7,296 nt of DNA from Clostridiaceae bacterium AF10-41 (GTDB taxonomy: Bacteria > Bacillota > Clostridia > Clostridiales > Clostridiaceae), in NCBI GenBank assembly GCA_027686065.1, contig JAQCTH010000112.1, forward strand, positions 1 through 7,296. Direction: 5' to 3'. The notes beneath the pieces were generated by a model. It made no database searches, was not told the origin of the DNA, and saw nothing but the letters and a program-made list of their open reading frames with translations. The translations under genes and the position numbers were made by a program. Of the stretch, positions 4,455-7,296 are shown piece by piece. Position 1 is the stretch's first letter. Every line of letters starts with the position of its first letter.

Positions 4455-6464
4455 ATGTCACAAATCGGAAAATTTTTAAACTTACATCCTCATATGCAAA
4501 GTTGGGCTGTTTATAATGTTAATGGGCCTTATACTAAAGATTATAAAATAGGTGATGTCTTACCTGCTCAATTTGGTGGACTATCTTATATGATCTTAGA
4601 TGAAAAAGGTGGAGATGTTTACGTAATTCAAACTGAGTCTTTTGGTAAATGTGCTATTTGGGCTCCTAACGATCCTGATAGTAATATTTCTTTTGAAAGA
4701 ACCTATCTTAACGGAGATACCAATGGTTCTGGTGGTGGTACTCTTCCTCCAGATGGCACTGGCACATACTTAAATCTACATGGGCACATGCAAAGTTGGT
4801 CTGTATATAATGTTAATGGACCTTACACTACTGGACATCAAATTGGATTTTTAGCTCCTGCTCAATTTGGCGGATTATCCTATAGAATACTTGAAGAAAA
4901 AGGTGGAGATGTTTATACTAGAGATCCTGATAGTTCTATTACTTCTTCTCCTTTATATAATAATGGAGATACTTCTGGCGGTGGTTCTAACCCTCCAAGT
5001 GGCACTGGCACTTACTTAAATCTACATGCCCATATGCAAAGCTGGGCTGTTTATAATGTTAGTGGACCTTACACTACTGGGTATCAAATTGGATTTTTAG
5101 CTCCTGCTCAATTTGGTGGTCTATCCTATAGAATACTTGAAGAAAAAGGTGGAGATGTTTATATAATTCAAACTGAACTCTTTGGTAGATGTGCTATTTG
5201 GGCTCCTAGAGATCCTGATAGTTCTATTACTTCTTCTCCTTTATATGATAACGGAGATACTTCTGGCGGTGGTTCTAATCCTCCTGGTGGTGGTAATGGT
5301 GGTATAGAAATACCTGGTGGGTTAAAGGTATTTCTAGATCCTGGTCATGGTGGATATGACCCTGGTGCTCTTGGAAATGGATTGCAAGAAAAAGATATAG
5401 TCTTAGCAATATCTAAGCGATTAGGAGTAATATTAAATTCATATGGTATATCAGTTAAATATTCAAGGGAAACTGATACTTTTATAGATTTAGATCCTAG
5501 AGCACAACAAGCTAATAATTGGGGTGCAAACTTATTTGTATCTATTCACGCAAATTCAGCAACTGCGTCTGCGAGTGGAACTGAATGTTATACTAAACCA
5601 GCAGCTGATTCAAAAACTAAACAATTATCTGCAAATGTTGCTAAATCTATATCAAGTAAACTAGGAATACCAAATAGAGGACATAAGGAAGAAGTCTGGC
5701 GAGTTCTAATGTCTAGTAATATGCCTGCCATTCTAGTTGAAACAGCTTTTATAACCAATTCTAGTGATGCTAATTTCTTAAAAAATAGACAAGATGATTT
5801 TGCTAATTCTATAGCTAGTGAAATATTAAAATATCTAGGTATTGATGATTCTACAAAAAATATAGTAGATGAATTAAATAGTAACGGATTTTCAGATCTA
5901 TTAGGGGTAAAACTTACTCAACTAGTTCAAGAAAAAACAATTGCTCAAGCTGGGCCAATTAGAGTTAAAATTTCTAATACGAGGGGTGGCAGTAATTCTG
6001 GGGAAATTGTTGCAAACTTTAAAGATGGAAATTTTGTTAGTGGTACATTTAAAAACGACTTATTACAATTATCTACAACATTATCTAAAAATGGAATAAA
6101 TATATCGAAGCAATTATTTAAATTAAACAATAAAAGTTTCTCTATCTCAGTAGCTGATAACCCTAAAACAACTACTATATCTTTAACTAAAACTTTAAAT
6201 ATAAATGATTCAACATTCAGCCAATCATTATCTATTGAATTTGATAAAGATGGCTTAAAAGAAGCTTATGAACATGTTACTGTTTTAATAGATAGACTTG
6301 TTGAACAAGTTAAACCTATATTACTTCCTATACTACTTATAGGTGCTGCTGTACTTTTTATTAAACTAGGATTTTTAACAACTTTAGTAACTTTAGGGGC
6401 TGCATTCTTATCACGCCTTGGAGCTGCAATATATATGTTCTTTAATTATATAGCTGGTATTTAA
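4455..6464 (+). CDS. Bacteriocin: SH3-like repeats, amidase domain, hydrophobic C-terminus, 669 aa
   Basis: The ATG is preceded by AAAGGAG at ten bases, and there is no signal peptide. Residues 7-285 hold three wall-binding repeats starting at about 7, 105 and 187, of the type LNL-SWxVY-FGGLxYxI-IQTxxFGxxxIWAP seen in SH3-like tails of Firmicutes amidases, joined by Gly/Pro-rich linkers. Residues 290-463 are an Amidase_3 N-acetylmuramoyl-L-alanine amidase: DPGHGG with H298, E312, SIHAN with H365, and VETAFITN with catalytic E429, so all expected residues are present. Residues 464-605 are an unrecognised, mostly beta-like region. Residues 618-669 are very hydrophobic with a short turn near 640-645 (two membrane segments), like the pore hairpin of colicin-type toxins. 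The protein would bind the wall, cut peptidoglycan to cross it, and insert into the membrane. It is the counterpart of pIP404 bcn by context; whether it is homologous along its whole length was not tested. Confidence 0.85.
   Translation: MSQIGKFLNLHPHMQSWAVYNVNGPYTKDYKIGDVLPAQFGGLSYMILDEKGGDVYVIQTESFGKCAIWAPNDPDSNISFERTYLNGDTNGSGGGTLPPDGTGTYLNLHGHMQSWSVYNVNGPYTTGHQIGFLAPAQFGGLSYRILEEKGGDVYTRDPDSSITSSPLYNNGDTSGGGSNPPSGTGTYLNLHAHMQSWAVYNVSGPYTTGYQIGFLAPAQFGGLSYRILEEKGGDVYIIQTELFGRCAIWAPRDPDSSITSSPLYDNGDTSGGGSNPPGGGNGGIEIPGGLKVFLDPGHGGYDPGALGNGLQEKDIVLAISKRLGVILNSYGISVKYSRETDTFIDLDPRAQQANNWGANLFVSIHANSATASASGTECYTKPAADSKTKQLSANVAKSISSKLGIPNRGHKEEVWRVLMSSNMPAILVETAFITNSSDANFLKNRQDDFANSIASEILKYLGIDDSTKNIVDELNSNGFSDLLGVKLTQLVQEKTIAQAGPIRVKISNTRGGSNSGEIVANFKDGNFVSGTFKNDLLQLSTTLSKNGINISKQLFKLNNKSFSISVADNPKTTTISLTKTLNINDSTFSQSLSIEFDKDGLKEAYEHVTVLIDRLVEQVKPILLPILLIGAAVLFIKLGFLTTLVTLGAAFLSRLGAAIYMFFNYIAGI
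4473..5300 (+). repeat. Three in-frame repeats encoding wall-binding domains
   Basis: Units start at about 4473, 4767 and 5013. Units 2 and 3 are nearly identical in DNA sequence. Unit 2 lacks 42 bp present in unit 3, an in-frame loss of 14 residues that removes the IQTxxFGxxAIWAP strand region. The pattern points to recent duplication followed by a deletion. Confidence 0.9.
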
Positions 6465-6482
6465 ATAAACCAAACTGAAAAG

Positions 6483-6511
6483 AACCATATAATTATTTAT
6501 ATGGTTTTTTT
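6483..6511 (+). terminator. Terminator of the bacteriocin gene
   Basis: AACCATATA (6483-6491) pairs with TATATGGTT (6498-6506) and is followed by a T-run through 6511. It lies 19 bases past the bacteriocin stop codon and abuts the stop of the opposing gene (6510-6512). On the minus strand the U-tail is weak. Confidence 0.85.
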
Positions 6512-7034
6512 AACTATCTTGTATTATAGTCCTTATTTTTTCAGTAAATCTATTAATTTCTTCTTCATTCTCGAATGCCTTAATTGGGATTATTATTTTC
6601 CTTTTATATCCAGGAGACTTCTTTGGTAATATTAATATATATTTATCAACTACATATAATTCAACAAATTTATCTAATTTTATTTCAAAGTTATTCTTAT
6701 TGCAATATATAAAAATACTTTTATTATCTATTATTAATTTTTTTTCAGATATAAAATATTTATCCTTTTTACATTTCTTTATTGCTAACTTTTTTGATAT
6801 TCTCTCTATATCTTTATTTTCAGTTTTTTTTAACCATAAAAACACTATCAATGTCATAATTACTGTATTAGTAAAAAAATAAATTAGATTCTCTAGTTTT
6901 ATTGAATAATATATTCCACTAATAACACTAATTAAGCAAACAAAATACTTGTACTTAGTAAACCCCAGTTTATATTGCATATGCTTTATTAAAAATTCAA
7001 TATCTTCAATCTTATTTATGTATTTTATCTCCAT
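6510..7034 (-). CDS. Membrane protein, probable bacteriocin immunity protein (YcxB-like), 174 aa
   Basis: The ATG at 7034 follows AAGAGGTG at five bases. Residues 1-26 are soluble. Residues 28-46 and 49-68 are two adjacent membrane helices (FVCLISVISGIYYSI; LIYFFTNTVIMTLIVFLWL). Residues 70-174 are a Lys-rich cytoplasmic domain of beta strands and a last helix, with ILILPKKSPGYKRKIIIPIKAF followed by EEINRFTEKI. That ending resembles YcxB-like domains (xIPxxAF then E-rich helix). The gene converges on the bacteriocin gene and has its own promoter. Pore-forming colicins have immunity genes in exactly this position, and those are membrane proteins, so immunity is the best inference. No sequence signature proves it. 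Confidence 0.7.
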   Translation of the reverse strand: MEIKYINKIEDIEFLIKHMQYKLGFTKYKYFVCLISVISGIYYSIKLENLIYFFTNTVIMTLIVFLWLKKTENKDIERISKKLAIKKCKKDKYFISEKKLIIDNKSIFIYCNKNNFEIKLDKFVELYVVDKYILILPKKSPGYKRKIIIPIKAFENEEEINRFTEKIRTIIQDS

Positions 7035-7053
7035 AAATTCACCTCTTATACAA

Positions 7054-7062
7054 ATTATATCA
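7054..7062 (-). promoter_or_regulatory. Extended -10 promoter of the probable immunity gene
   Basis: On the minus strand TGATATAAT (7062-7054) is an extended -10, TG-N-TATAAT; no good -35 is needed or seen. It suggests constitutive, housekeeping transcription, unlike the UviA-type toxin promoter, which suits an immunity gene. Confidence 0.65.
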
Positions 7063-7187
7063 CATAATATTATCTATTTCGCTAAAAGTAATTTTCACGA
7101 AGAAATAAAGAATTACGATTTAAAGCCATTTGTAAGGTATAATATAATACAAAAATAGTAGTTAACTGTTTAGTATGCCTAAACATA

Positions 7188-7262
7188 AATAAAAAAAGCT
7201 ATTATTTCGTATCTATCAATGCGAAATAATAGCTTTTCTGTATTTATTCGTTATACTCTTTC
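7188..7262 (-). ncRNA. 3' part of the predicted junction-crossing repeat RNA
   Basis: This continues the minus-strand transcript that starts near position 109 after passing the junction at 1/7262. It holds the end of the last repeat, a short linker, and a 16-bp perfect stem followed by seven U residues, a textbook intrinsic terminator. Confidence depends on the junction being real and on the moderate promoter upstream. Confidence 0.45.
7191..7237 (-). terminator. Strong terminator ending the repeat RNA
   Basis: AAAAGCTATTATTTCG (7194-7209) pairs perfectly over 16 bp with 7222-7237 around a 12-base loop. On the minus strand seven U follow (7197-7191). On the plus strand only TTTTC follows, so minus-strand termination is favoured. 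It separates the repeat RNA from the immunity gene promoter. Confidence 0.85.
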
Positions 7263-7296
7263 AACTCTTCTCTTAACGGTGGAAGTTCACTCGCTC
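7263..7296. repeat. 34-bp terminal overlap with positions 1-34 (circle junction)
   Basis: The last 34 bases are identical to the first 34. If both copies were real, they would meet without the TTT or TTG that joins every other repeat unit, giving an off-register 34-bp unit. A circular molecule of 7262 bp with an unclipped overlap explains this better. Confidence 0.8.

Noticed and set aside
1..7262. Rolling-circle replicon or mobilisation region
   Set aside because: No Rep or relaxase with HUH motifs is encoded, and no convincing nick-site hairpin was seen near the TTTGGGG stretch at about 189-196.
1..7262. Insertion sequence or transposon
   Set aside because: No transposase fragment is present, and the inverted repeats found are all short hairpins.

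Overview
The window reads as one complete small circular plasmid from a low-GC Clostridium. The last 34 bases repeat the first 34 exactly, which implies a circle of about 7262 bp. Coding sequence is very AT-rich, with strong AAGGAGG-type ribosome binding sites. The gene set resembles the Clostridium perfringens bacteriocin plasmid pIP404 (bcn, uviA, uviB). The species is an inference; the genus is fairly safe.

Positions 3484-7160 are a bacteriocin module. A LexA box sits inside the promoter of uviA, a TcdR/BotR/UviA-type sigma factor. Promoters with a shared TTTAC(A/T) ... CTCTTTATA pattern precede uviB (holin-like release protein) and the large bacteriocin gene, so DNA damage should switch on UviA, which then switches on toxin and release. 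The bacteriocin has three SH3-like wall-binding repeats, a zinc amidase domain, and a hydrophobic C-terminal hairpin. A membrane protein gene converges on it, the layout used by immunity genes of pore-forming colicins.

Positions 790-2323 are a maintenance module on the minus strand: a pSK1 Par-like helix-turn-helix/coiled-coil protein, a ribbon-helix-helix protein with a repeated operator-like motif upstream, and a 58-residue VbhA-type orphan antitoxin. No replication initiator, relaxase or transposase gene is visible.

The remainder is noncoding but full of structure. (1) About 2489-3120 is a much more GC-rich, densely paired region that reads as a roughly 630-nt structured RNA on the minus strand. 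(2) Just upstream of it (3162-3427), two opposed promoters and terminators define overlapping complementary RNAs, the minus one ending at a terminator in front of the large RNA. (3) Across the circle junction, three 37-38-bp repeats, each with a small hairpin, lie between a promoter and a perfect terminator, giving a predicted RNA of about 184 nt on the minus strand. (4) A further short RNA or 3' UTR ends at 1657. With no Rep gene, the most interesting reading is a plasmid whose replication or copy number depends on RNA. The alternative is a passenger giant RNA of the ROOL/GOLLD kind. Neither can be settled from the sequence alone.
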